Source: Agrostemma githago (Eukaryota; Streptophyta; Magnoliopsida; Caryophyllales; Caryophyllaceae). From it: DNA of 64,000 bases. The stretch is taken from the NCBI GenBank assembly GCA_958450325.1, contig OY288261.1, positions 16,543,277-16,607,276 on the forward strand, read 5' to 3'. Shown piece by piece: positions 1 to 10,021 of this stretch; position 1 is the first letter of the stretch; the number at the start of each line of letters is the position of its first letter. The notes beneath the pieces were generated by a model. The model was not told the origin of the DNA. It searched no databases and was given only the letters and a program-made list of their open reading frames with translations. The position numbers and the translations under genes were made by a program.

Positions 1-339
1 TAATCACACGATTGAGATGATACCTTTTGTCGCCGACCCGCCATTTGAACTGAATTCTGGTCTTCGCAAACCCTTGAAATTTGGGTTTGCTCGTCTGCAT
101 TTATTTTCTTTCTCCACTCGTCTCCCTCCATGGCAGGTACTTGGCTTTTGAAGAGTCAATACAACAATTCTAGAGAATAGGGTTTCAATTCTCATATAAA
201 TACAAAATCAGCTCCTAGGGAAGGTACTCTCACATAAAGATGTTTTCACCTAAATTTTACTCCGTATTAAGTAACGATTTGGTTTGAGATATTCGAGAAA
301 GATACAAGGAAGTCAAAAGTTAACGAAAAGGTTACCATT
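1..339. other. Flanking DNA with no recognisable gene
   Basis: This stretch has moderate base composition and only a short open frame (4-195, minus) with no recognisable domain. It lies outside the foldback element that follows and outside element E. I see no LTR end, tRNA or repeat signature in it. It could be a fragment of host intergenic sequence or an old transposon. Confidence 0.4.
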
Positions 340-1525
340 ACCTACGGTGTATACCCAGCGAATTATATCGCGCCACGTGTCAACCTTTTGTTAATCTAGA
401 GTGATTAGTTGAGCGTTAGATTGATAATTTTACACTTTTAGTTAATTTAGTTAAGTCAACTTTAGAAACTTTTGTAATTTGTTTTTGTATTTTCGTTTTC
501 TTGAAATAATTATATAATATAGAAATTATATTTTTGATTCATTTAAAATGTAAAATTAATTAATATGATTACATTTTGTACGAAGTATTTTTTTAAAAAT
601 TTTAATCTATTATTCTGTAATTATATAAAAGATAAATATATTAAAATAATTGATTAATAATTAGAATTTCGAAAAATAATACTCCATTACAAAACATATT
701 AAAATTTTCGAAAAGGTAAATATATAAAAAATTTCGAAAAGGTAAATAATATGATTACTAAACATATTAAACATATATGATTACTCCGTATAAAAGGTAA
801 ATATATAAAAGTTAACAAATCAAAGTAATTACAATTTGAACACATATGGAATATTCTTAATTAATATTCCATTCAAATCCCATCCATTATACGGTATATT
901 TCCATACATCTTCTACATATTTCCGTATAATCTTTTTACGACGTGGACGTATATATATAATAAATATTTTTATGTAATAATTTTTTTATAATTATAAGAA
1001 ACGTGAATATATTCTGGAAGCTTAATTAATATTTTCGAAAATTATTATAAAGTAAATTTTTGGATATATGCTTTTTTATTTTTGACAATTACATTATATG
1101 TGTGTGTGGGGGGGATATATTTCAATTATTAATATACTAAAAAAATCGTAATAAAAACTTTAAATAAAATTTCATGAATTTACTTTAAAAATTTTGAAAA
1201 TTTTAATTATTAATTATTTATTTTAATCTATTTACCTGTTATTCATATATATAATAATAAATTAAGATTTTGAAAAACTACAAAATGGGATCATATTAAT
1301 TAATTTTACATATTAAATGAATCGAAAATATATTAACAATATTATATGATTATTTCACGAAATCGAAAAATGTAAAATAAAAACAATATACAAAAGTTTC
1401 CAAAATTGACTTAACTAGATTAAGGTTAATAATTAACTAAAGATGTAAAATTACTAACTTAACTCTTGCTTAATCATCCACGTGGCGGGATGTGGTTCGT
1501 TGTGTATGAAATTCTCATAAACCGC
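340..1525. repeat. Large AT-rich foldback (long inverted-repeat) element
   Basis: The left arm (about 350-690) and the reverse complement of the right arm (about 1180-1510) align over roughly 330 bp. Shared landmarks are CGCCACGTG near each outer end, then TAATTTTACA, AGTTAAGTCAA, AAACTTTTGTA and AAAATTAATTAATATGAT in the same order. The middle is AT-rich, with a small direct duplication of AATTTCGAAAAGGTAAAT (about 700-750) and no coding potential. Long inverted arms without genes fit a non-autonomous Mutator-like or foldback element. The exact ends and TSD could not be fixed, because the outermost 20-30 bp of the arms diverge. Confidence 0.65.
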
Positions 1526-1538
1526 GTGTAAGTGTATC

Positions 1539-2363
1539 TGATGCGATTTGGAATGAACTTTGAACAAGTGATTTGATGATAGATAGTAATTTGAAATGAA
1601 CGAAACAAATCGACGAAATCAGGTTGAAATAGCTGCTGTAAATTGATGATAGAACATAACCAAGGATAGTGTGCTAAGTGAGATAGACCTATACCTCAAC
1701 AAAGCGGGTGCTAATTCAAACACTTGATTGAAAAAGCGAGTATAGAGCTTGTAACGCGACTTAATCTAATACTTTGTCTTGTGAACTACAAAGACAAAAA
1801 GGAAAGCAAAGCTTAACTCAGATTTTGTTTGATGAAGGTTGTATGATTTATTCATCAAATATTTGGCTATTTATAACCTACAACTCAACCCAAGGATGAG
1901 GATAACCATCAAAGTCAAGCCTCATAAGGTGGGTGACAAAAACAAAGAAAGAGAAATGAACTAGGCTAGAAGTAAATAGCTAGATACAATGAACAAGTGA
2001 GAACACAATCAGCCTACTTTCCATGCTCCAAACAAGATGCAAGGCCCTTGTTTGCTCGAGTAGTCTTTGATTAAACGGACTTGAAAATAGCAGCTCTTCT
2101 CCTCGGGAATTTATTGAAAGCTTTAAAGAAAATCGAGGCAAAAGAAACAATTTCGTCAAAGAATTTAACAGCAGCGTTTTTCAATGCACAGCTGACTTGT
2201 TTGGGGCATAACTTCGTCAATACTTGTTCAATGAACCTTCACGAGTAGTCATTGGAAAGATAAGCTCGAAATCTATCTCTTCCCTTTTGATTGACTACGA
2301 AAATCCAAGTATAACTCGAGATATGGACCGATCAAAACAACGCTGCAAAATGAACTCGCGTCA
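1539..2363 (-). repeat. Element E 3' LTR
   Basis: This is the 825-bp LTR copy downstream in element orientation. It aligns end to end with 29166-29994, with scattered substitutions (about 12 in the first 255 bp by eye). The preceding five bases (GTATC, 1534-1538) are the TSD. Confidence 0.88.
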
Positions 2364-2384
2364 TACTCTCCTTCTTTGAAAAAG
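2364..2384 (-). other. Element E polypurine tract and internal remnant
   Basis: On the minus strand this reads as a purine-rich run (AAGAAGGAGAGTA) directly against the 3' LTR, as expected for a plus-strand-priming PPT. The next five bases (AATTG, 2385-2389) are the left TSD copy of element A. Confidence 0.75.
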
Positions 2385-3477
2385 AATTGTGTGGACATGA
2401 CGTAGGTCCACCCCGACGCGGCCACGCGCGGGTTTGGGTAGGCGAATGAATCTCGTGGTAATATTGTTCTCGGGTTCGAAATTTAAGTCAAAATGGAGTC
2501 GCCACCGAATTTTGTGGTTATTCGGAACCATTCGAGCCCACTCTATGTCGTCATGGGCTATACACAAAGTACGGCCCACTTCGATTTCAGAGTTTATGGG
2601 GCTCGTCCCTTTGCATTACAATATCGATACCGTCGTTTACACCGGCTTTCGTATATAGAATGACTCTCGTGCGCCAATAGTTTCGGGCATCCGGAAAGCA
2701 AGGTTCTGAGTAAGGGGTGAGGGTACGTGTTGGGAAGCCCACTAAGGACACCCAACCCCGCCCGCACAATGGCGGCCTCTACTAAGACATCGTTCGTATT
2801 CGTGTACGCGCGCTAGTAAAACGACTAAATGATATCCAAACAGCGTTTTCGGGCTAAGCATGTGAATTATTGGTTTGCTACGTCATTTAATGCATCTAAC
2901 TATGGTCGAAGTGATTTAGCATGCGAGGTTCATTTATAAAGCGATAAGCAAGTAAATAAACAAAACTCGTAAATAAAAGTGTACAAGTTACACGAGCGGA
3001 AATACAACCCGGAATTCACAATACAACGATTAAAAGAAATAATAAACTAAAATAAGAAGAGCGATAAATAAAATAAATGACTCGAAACGGACCCGTATAA
3101 ACAAACATACACTAGATCGTGAATTAGTTAGACAGACGAACTTCGATCAATTACGCATTATATTCTGTATTAATCAAAGGACGGAGGTTCGAGACCTAGG
3201 CGTGGTGCTAACCCGATCTCGAACCTCGATGCCCTGTCCCGACTTATCACCTCGAGAAATGGAGTCTAAATTAATTATGTGTCGGATACGACTAAAGAGT
3301 CGTCAACACAAAATTAATGGTGCGAGACCGTCGATCAAAGTCATTTTAAGTGTCGTGATATGCATGAGTTTTGAAAATTAGAATTACGTGATTGATTATG
3401 CACGCTACGACTAAGTGGTAAAAAGACGAGGCTCGAATGTTGCATTAAAGCTCTCGATTTTCTGGGCTACAGGACCC

Positions 3478-3582
3478 ACTCGATCGAGTCATGGTCTGAC
3501 TCGGTCGAGTGTGTCTTTAAAGTAGCTACTGCCCAGTTTTTTGGGTGCTACTCGATCGAGTAGCCTACGTACTCGGTCGAGT
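3478..3582. repeat. Second palindrome cluster in the A 3' LTR
   Basis: Four 12-mers, ACTCGATCGAGT or ACTCGGTCGAGT, lie at 3478-3489, 3499-3510, 3550-3561 and 3571-3582. In element orientation they are about 0.9 kb downstream of the TATA box, within the transcribed part of the LTR. The cluster is conserved in the other LTR (about 27018-27124) and in D (46824-46930). Confidence 0.75.
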
Positions 3583-4476
3583 AGCCCCTGTACGAGTGAT
3601 AACTCGTTTCATTTTATTGTCCAAAATTGATGGTTGGCCAAATTAAATACAAATATTGTACGATTGGAATTTAATTCGGTTTCCGGTGCTATAATCGTGT
3701 ATGCATGTGATTATAACACCGTCATCGGAATTTATGAAAATGATGTTATGAGATTTGAAAATGTTTGATTAGTGACGAGATTGTGGTCCTCCGCGTCACG
3801 AGATCGGTACTAATCCTAACGGATTACGTGATGTCGGTTTTCGCCTAAAAGGATCTCGCATTAATCTTGGAAATGGGATCAAATACGTTCGACTATGATC
3901 GACCACGATCACATCATGCCCTTGAGTACATTGGGGCGGCGCTCCTCGAAAGGGTGTCACCTCCGTCGTTACTCGTAAAGGGATTAGACGGACTTTAGGC
4001 AATCGTCATAGTCAAACGTATTTGAAACCGAACTTTAATACTAGTGTATATATATACGCGGTATAATAATGTTAGGAATAAAAAGATGATACGAAAAGAT
4101 GCGAATATGAAAGTGTTCGTGTTAGTGTTACTAGATTAACATGATTACAATATGAAAATGCGAAAATGTAAATAAAAAAACCGTAGTAGGAAAAAGGTAG
4201 AGATGGGGTTGACGACACCCTCAACATACATGCTTAGTAAGGACCTCGGAAATGGACTCGGAAATAGCGACGGGACGCCGGAGTATCGAGGATGTATGCA
4301 AGTTATAGTGTGTGTGTGTGTGTGTGTGGAAGACTCGTCGGTTTTCGAGGGACGATGGCTCGTTTTTTGGCTTGGTATTGCTAGGGTTGTAGTATGGAGA
4401 GTATAGGAGGGTTAGGGTGAAAATGTAGGGCAAATATGCATGGAAAAATCTGTTCAAATGAGTGGGGGTTGAGGGG

Positions 4477-4615
4477 TATTTATAGATTTTACCCCATGAC
4501 CTAGGGTCACTCGATCGAGTGGCCCTAGTGCACTCGATCGAGTGCCCTTGCAAACGGGTCTGACCCGGTTTTTGACGCTCCACTCGACCGAGTGGGTCAA
4601 TCCACTCGATCGAGT
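4477..4615 (-). promoter_or_regulatory. LTR promoter module: TATA box plus four upstream palindromes (A, 3' LTR)
   Basis: On the minus strand CTATAAATA (4477-4485) is preceded by four palindromes, ACTCGATCGAGT or ACTCGACCGAGT, at 4509-4520, 4532-4543, 4582-4593 and 4604-4615. They start 24 bp upstream of the TATA box. The same block recurs in the 5' LTR (28018-28156) and in both LTRs of element D. Their position suggests binding sites for a dimeric DNA-binding protein. That is inference. Confidence 0.65.
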
Positions 4616-5000
4616 GGATCAAGAGGATCGAGCTATTTTAGGAAGAAGTTGACTTTGATTGTTTTTTGAATTTTGATTTGGGCGCCAGTTTCGAGAAGTG
4701 AATTTGGCTGATTTGCGTGACGGGTTCGTCTTTGATCGGGTTTTGACCCGGTCGCTAAAAGACGAGATTTATTTTTGGTGTCGGTTGGCCAAAATTAGTC
4801 TTATTTGACTCGGAACGACCTACTGGGCCTGGATTTGAGGTCTGTTTTGTGAGATTTTTACTCCGCTAAAAGTCCATGTCGGATATTATCGAGTCCGAGC
4901 CCAAATTCGAGTATACTAAGTCATGTTTGCGTCCGATCATCATCAGGTGTTTTTCGGAGACTACCATAGACACCTGGCAGTCAAAATGTGGGTGTTTACA

Positions 5001-5011
5001 GAGCCCCCACT
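5001..5011 (-). other. Element A polypurine tract
   Basis: On the minus strand AGTGGGGGCTC abuts the 3' LTR. The identical tract precedes the 3' LTR of D (58417-58427). This is the expected plus-strand primer. Confidence 0.8.
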
Positions 5012-5608
5012 CTGACTGAGGCTTGGACAAGGCGAAAGTCAGAGTAGCTACCAGGCCAATCGCAGATTACGACCTGGCAGCCTTCCGGTCGGGTCGTTTA
5101 TAGTCCAGTAGACTCGCGTGAAGGGCTCGCCAGCCATAAGCAGAGGGCCATACCTGTCCTGATGATGGTAGCTTCGTGGGGAGTCAAACTTGCCTTTTGG
5201 GGGTGTGGGTGTACCCGTATGCCGACACATCACATCTTGGATGTAGCATTCCGGGGAAACATTGACTCATGCTGGGGAATAAAATAGCTTCGCGGAGACT
5301 TGCTTCTGAAGTCTGGGGTGTACCTGTATGCTGACCCATAACAACTTGTATATAACACATAGGCAAAACACTGACTCGCGCTGGGGAGAAAAGATATTGA
5401 TTTTTTTTTTTGAAAATGCCACAATTTTTAAAAAGAATTTTATCACAAATTTTTTTTTATCACATAAAGTTTTAGAAACTCTTAGGAAAGCTCGGGATGG
5501 CTTGATTCCTATTCCGGGTTCTTATATTTGAAATCAGGCCTGCGCGCGCATAGGGCCTAGGTTTGCTGAGGAGGCATGGCGGTTAGGGTTACAGGTGGGA
5601 TTTCCTAT
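5012..5608. other. Spacer between element A's 3' LTR and the antisense gene
   Basis: No gene is seen. The stretch holds a diverged direct repeat of a GTGTACCTGTATGCTGAC-type motif (about 5200-5370). The matching segment in D is 57942-58416. In element C a related motif is tandemly amplified (41580-41807). Confidence 0.5.
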
Positions 5609-5616
5609 TATAAATA
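5609..5616 (+). promoter_or_regulatory. TATA box of the antisense gene (element A)
   Basis: TATAAATA lies 103 bp upstream of the ATG at 5712. In D the same motif (57934-57941, minus) sits exactly 103 bp upstream of the equivalent ATG. An AC/CT-rich leader follows in both copies. Conserved spacing on the strand opposite to gag-pol supports a dedicated promoter. Confidence 0.65.
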
Positions 5617-5711
5617 TAGGTTTTCCTGCTTCAACTTCTGCATTACAACTCAAACTCTCCTTCTTTTCCTCAAAATCTTTTAGACTTTCAAGAAAACTCA
5701 AAATTTCTGTC

Positions 5712-7455
5712 ATGGGTATCGATCATTTGATAGCCATGCTGCTCGCTTGGTCCCAATACTTTCGGGACGAGGAAAAGGTCGAACTGACTCAGATGGGAAT
5801 CGTCAGTTTATTCCCTCTCCAACGTCTGATAATTGATTCACATTTCTTGGACGCCTGCTTGACGTTTTGGGATACTACCCATCCCGTCTTCGCGTTCCCG
5901 CGGGGAGAGATATGTCCTCTTCCTGAGGAAATTGCATCCATAGGTGGTTGGAGCTCTGCTGTTCAGCCTGCTACCCCTCCGTTCTACCTGGATCCGAGAA
6001 AGAGCCTGAGGGATTTCTTGGGTTTGTCTCATGCTGAGAAGAATCGGATGGTGCGGGGAAATACTGTTTCCCTATTTGACCTGGCTGACAAGTTCATGAA
6101 CAGCCGGGATGTGAGGGCCACCCCTACTTACAGGCGTAGGGCATTCGCCTTTTGCATGCTGCACTACTACGTCTTTGAAGGGATGATGGAGCTTGACTTG
6201 TGCATGGGCCAGATCAGGCTGATCAGTGTGGTTGACCAGATGGAGACTGGTCATAGCCCTGCTTGGCTAGCCACCGGGGAAATCATCATGGGTCTGGATG
6301 CTAGGCGACTCGACCCAACCCGACGGCTGACAGGAAGTACCCGTCTTCTGCAGGTATACATCTCGCGTTTTTTTTTGCGAAATTCCTGATGTTCGTAAGT
6401 CACTCGATCGAATGACACTCTTAACGAGCTACTGCCTGTTTTTGGAGGGCTTACTCGATCGAGTCAGCTGCAGTACTCGATCGAGTGGGCTGTAGCGGAC
6501 CACTCTGTTGCTTACGAAGCTTCTGTGTATTTTTCAGATATGGTTGTCGGAGCGGCTATCGATTATAGAGTCCCCTCCGAGCGTCCTCAATTACCGGAGC
6601 AGTCAGATTAGCTCCAGAAGGCGACGGATAAGCTCGAGTCACCAAATAAACCGAGCTTACTGGGATGAAGAATTGGTGTTCCATGGGGGTCCTTTGATTA
6701 GGTGGAACGTCGCTTGGTGGTTCCTTTCGAAGTTGACTGGATTGGCCAAGAGAGACCAAGCTCGCTACCTGGTGATTCTGTCCCTTGACTGGACAGTTCA
6801 TATTTACCCGGACCGTCTCCTGAGGCAGTTCGGTTTGTCCCAGCGCATCCCCGAGACTGAAGCCATTATTAGCGTCTCGCTCCAATTGACGGACGCTATG
6901 TGCGACACATGGTTGCAGAGGTGGTTTACGAGTCCCACATGGACTATTGCCAGCCCTTGCCAATCCGCTTGGGTTTCACGGGCTTACCAGAAGTGGACTT
7001 CGGAGGAGCCCGAGGAAGCTCGCAAAGCCTTGAAGGTTGATGAAGCCTTCGAACTAGTTCGCCGAGAGACGGCGAAGGATAACAGGGATTTCTTCGATGA
7101 GGAAGATATTCTTGATGCTTTAGTCCGAGGAGAATCGGGTCTTAAGTCACAAACTAAGACTCGATCTAAGGAGGTCGGTTCAAGCAGCACACGGGGGCAG
7201 CCAAGCCCCCAGAATTATTTGGAGAGACGCCTTGGGCCAAGGCTGGCGGCCTGGGACCGACTAGGTCCGCGTGACCGGCTCCCTGAGCCCGTGAGGGCCC
7301 GACTTGGGCCCATTGAGGTGATAGAGGATTCGGGCTCAAACAAACGAGCCCGAGCTAGGGAAGTTCCCGTGGTGATTCGGGAACGCTCTCCTCCGCATCG
7401 TCGCCAGTGGACGGCTAAGGAGGCCAACGACAAGGGGAAGAGCAAGATGCCCTGA
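5712..7455 (+). CDS. Antisense two-exon gene for a plant-mobile-domain/DUF7745-like protein (element A)
   Basis: Exon 1 is 5712-6353 (214 codons) and exon 2 is 6538-7455 (305 codons plus stop). The 184-bp intron is GT...AG and phase 0: CTGCAG|GTATAC at the donor and TTTTTCAG|ATATGG at the acceptor. The 519-residue protein is open throughout. Exon 1 has LDACLTFWDTTHPVFAFPRG followed by an EICPLPEE-type stretch, and exon 2 has RLLRQFGLSQRIPE. Both resemble the plant mobile domain and related DUF1985/DUF7745 families, whose members often travel in transposons. The C-terminus is basic and disordered (RARARE, RERSPPHRR), possibly a nuclear signal. The ATG at 5712 was chosen over an in-frame one at 5595 because D's copy starts there and the TATA box lies between the two. 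The gene converges on pol. Extra genes between pol and the 3' LTR, some antisense, are known in Tat elements such as Grande. Its function is unknown. Confidence 0.75.
6354..6537 (+). other. Intron of the antisense gene, carrying palindromes
   Basis: The intron has canonical GTATAC...TTTTTCAG borders and is conserved in D (56992-57196). It contains three palindromes of the LTR type: ACTCGATCGAAT (one mismatch) near 6402, and ACTCGATCGAGT near 6452 and 6475. D's intron has four. The 12-mer is otherwise concentrated in the LTRs. Confidence 0.7.
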
Positions 7456-7864
7456 ATGCCGAGTCCTTTAGCTTTAGTATTATTTAAGTATTATTATTAT
7501 TATTTTGTCGTGTGCCCTTTTTTGTATTTATTATTATATTATTATATTTTTTTTGAATTCCTGCACTTTTGTAATTTTCCGAGTTTATCGGGATTTTTTG
7601 AATTAATAAAAGAAGTTTATTATTAAACCGCTCCTGTCTCTTCTTGATTGCATTGGTTGTGCCCTTTTGAGGGGCTGCCTACGTATCTGCGATTAGCAGA
7701 ATCAAACCAAACGTAGTTCAGGCATAGGAAATTTGCAATCTCGAATTACACCAAGACTATTGGTTCAAGATGTTTTTGACAGTAGAATAAATAATTCTAG
7801 CTAATTGACTTGCTTTTTGTAAAAAATGATTTTGATAAAATTTGCTAATGACATTGAGAAATGG
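7456..7864. other. Convergent 3' region of the antisense gene and pol
   Basis: There is no gene here. AATAAA at 7605-7610 (plus), about 150 bp past the antisense stop, is a plausible poly(A) signal. The region also has an ATT-rich run (about 7484-7545). The segment at 7660-7720 is conserved in D and in C (about 42760-42840), so it is an old part of the family backbone. Confidence 0.5.
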
Positions 7865-8929
7865 CTAAGGGTAGTAACGCTTCAGCTGGTCCAGGTTGGT
7901 TGGGTTGACAAACTCATTCCCGTCCAGGTCCGTCAGCATCACTGCTCCCCCTGATAGGATCTTCTTCACCAGATATGGACCAGCCCAATTGGGTTTGAAT
8001 TTTCCCCTTGGGTCGACTGGTAGTAGAGCTCGAACAGACTTAAGGACTAGATCGCCCTCCTTAATGTTCCTGGGCCTTACCCTTTTGTTGAAGGCCCGTT
8101 GAATCCTCTTCTGGTAGATTTGGGTGTTATTGAGGGCACGAGACCGTCGTTCGTCTAGTAGAACCAGTGAGTCATATCGTGCTCGAACCCAGTCAGCTTC
8201 GGGTACTTGGCTTTCGAGCAGAATTCTGAGGGATGGTACCCCCAGTTCAACTGGTTGGACAACCTCCATCCCGTAAGTCAGGTAGTACGATGTTGCTCCG
8301 GTTGCAGTGCGAATTGACGTCCGGTATCCCCATAGGGCAAAAGGTATTTTGTCGGGCCAGTCCCGGTAATTATCACCCATCGTTTTGAGTATGGTGACAA
8401 TTGTTTTATTAGCTGCCTCTACTGCTCCATTAGTTTGGGGACGATAGGGCGAGGACATATGCCTTTGAATTTTATACTTGGTCAGCAGGGCCGCAGTCTC
8501 GGCTTGAAAATGAGTCCCGTGATCACTGATAAATTCATAAGGAATCCCATACCGGCATATTATCTTGTTCTGGATAAACTTGGCGACATGCTTAGCATTG
8601 AGAATGCGATATGATTCAACTTCGACCCATTTGGTGAAATAGTCGATAGCTACCAAAATAAAACAGTGCCCACCAGTGCCAGAGGGATTTATTTTTCCGA
8701 TTATGTCGATTTCCCATGTCGAGAATGGCCAGGGTGACGTCATGGTATAAAGCAATGATGACGGCATATGCTGCACATTGTCGAAGATTTGACAGTTATG
8801 ACAATGTTTGACATATAACTGGCAATCGGCTTCCATAGTATTCCAGTAATAACCGAGCCTCATGATTTTTCGGACCAGCATGTGGGCATTCATATGTGGA
8901 CCGTTTTCACCATCATGTACTTCGGCCAT
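7865..8929 (-). pseudogene. pol: Integrase part of element A pol (severed by CACTA)
   Basis: The 354-residue frame holds the integrase zinc region (residues about 5-46, ending HCHNCQ). The catalytic core follows with D near 75 (WEIDIIG), D near 136 (FISDHGTHF) and E near 171 (TNGAVEAANK). The C-terminal domain is RALLPVDPRGKFKPNWAGPY...LKRYYP. It joins the cDNA to the host chromosome. The start shown is only the first Met: the frame belonged to a polyprotein, and an in-frame TAG lies just upstream near 8955. About 180 bp further upstream the CACTA element cuts it off from RT/RNase H (19510 onward). D's equivalent is 54600-55681. Confidence 0.9.
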
Positions 8930-9119
8930 AACTTTCTCAGCCTTATATTTATCAACACAAAGGAGAAGAGCCCCCTATGCTGTCTTTTTGTACAGTTGTC
9001 CGTCATCGGTACGGATGAACTGGGTGGCTAGCCTTCGTAAGGCTTTCTTGGCTCGACCTTCCGTCCCGGGAGGATATTCTTCGTTCGTCAGGTACGTTAA
9101 CACAACCTGATACCACTAC

Positions 9120-9680
9120 AAAAATCGAGCCCGAATTGCGTCGGACAAATCCGACGCAAAATGGCAATATCCGACGCAAAATGCATATTGCGTCGGATTA
9201 GCCGATGCAAACGACCGCCGTAATATTTTGACGCAATTTTTTTTTTTGCATCGACTAATCTGACGCATATGATTTGCGTCGGCTTTGCGTCGACTGTTCC
9301 GATACGAACACATGGAGGTCAACGCCCCTGTCAATGGGCTTTGCGTGGGATTAGCCGATGCAACGTCATAGTTTCTGTCGACTTTGCGTCGGCTAATCCC
9401 ACGCAAAGCCATTTGACTGAGGGGCTTTGCGTGGGATTAGCCGACGCAAAGTCATAGTTTCTGTCGACTTTGCATCGGCTAATCCCACGCAAAGTCATTT
9501 GACTGAGGGGCTTTGCGTGGGATTAGCCGACGCAAAGTCATAGTTTTTGTTAACTTTGCGTCGGCTAATCCCACGCAAAGCCATTGACTGACATTTGACT
9601 GTGGGGCTTTGCGTGGGATTAGCCGACGCAAAGTCAACAAAAACTATGACTTTGCGTCGGCTAATCCCACGCAAAGCCTA
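9120..9680. repeat. CACTA 3' subterminal repeats
   Basis: There are many copies, in both orientations, of a roughly 25-bp unit whose core is GCGTCGGCTAATCC followed by (C/G)ACGCAA. They are spaced by short segments such as TCATAGTTTCTGT. In maize En/Spm such subterminal repeats bind the TNPA protein and bring the ends together. Here neighbouring copies are arranged head to head, so the array is a chain of hairpins. Confidence 0.9.
9605..9678. repeat. Perfect 32-bp inverted repeat with 10-nt loop
   Basis: Arms 9605-9636 and 9647-9678 are perfect reverse complements, beginning GGCTTTGCGTGGG and ending CCCACGCAAAGCC. The loop is ACAAAAACTA. It is built from two subterminal units facing each other. 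If transcribed it would form a stable hairpin. Confidence 0.9.
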
Positions 9681-10021
9681 TTAACAAAAAAAATCGTTTC
9701 TTTGTTTTCAGCTCCTATGCGCGAAATAAAACAACCTGCAAATAAACAACCCACTCCTACAACAAACCACAACAGCACATCCTAAACCAAAATCCATCAA
9801 TAACTCCAATCAAAGCTCTCTTCTTCACAAAACTCCACAAAACGACACAAACATAAACTAATGTAATGTTATAGAAAATGAAAATATTACAAAGACAACC
9901 GTTTCTAGGTTCAGAATTCAACCAGAGTGTAAACAAGACAACCAGCGCTAGGAGTTGGTAAAATATATATACACACAATGTAACCAAAGTGTAAACAAGT
10001 AACATAAGGGAGCTGAACTAC
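9681..10021. other. CACTA 3' non-coding segment
   Basis: This AT-rich stretch lies between the TNPA-like stop codon and the subterminal repeats. No domain is recognisable in its short open frame (9757-10005). It is probably 3' UTR and terminator for the minus-strand genes. Confidence 0.5.

Larger units (their letters stand above)
2390..5000 (-). repeat. Element A 3' LTR
   Basis: This 2,611-bp LTR is near-identical to 25935-28543. It carries two clusters of four 12-bp palindromes (3478-3582 and 4509-4615), a TATA-like box (4477-4485, minus) and a short GT microsatellite (about 4310-4328). The open frame 4221-4622 (minus) runs across the promoter, is broken in element D, and is not treated as a gene. 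Confidence 0.92.

Noticed and set aside
1539..2363. Retrozyme (hammerhead ribozyme) possibility for the small tRNA-Met-primed element E
   Set aside because: No CTGATGA...GAAA hammerhead core with flanking stems was found, and the LTRs are much longer than those of retrozymes.
4221..4622. 133-codon minus-strand open frame in both LTRs of element A
   Set aside because: It runs through the TATA box and the palindromes, is interrupted in D's LTRs, and has low-complexity His-Thr from the GT microsatellite. It is a by-product of LTR sequence.
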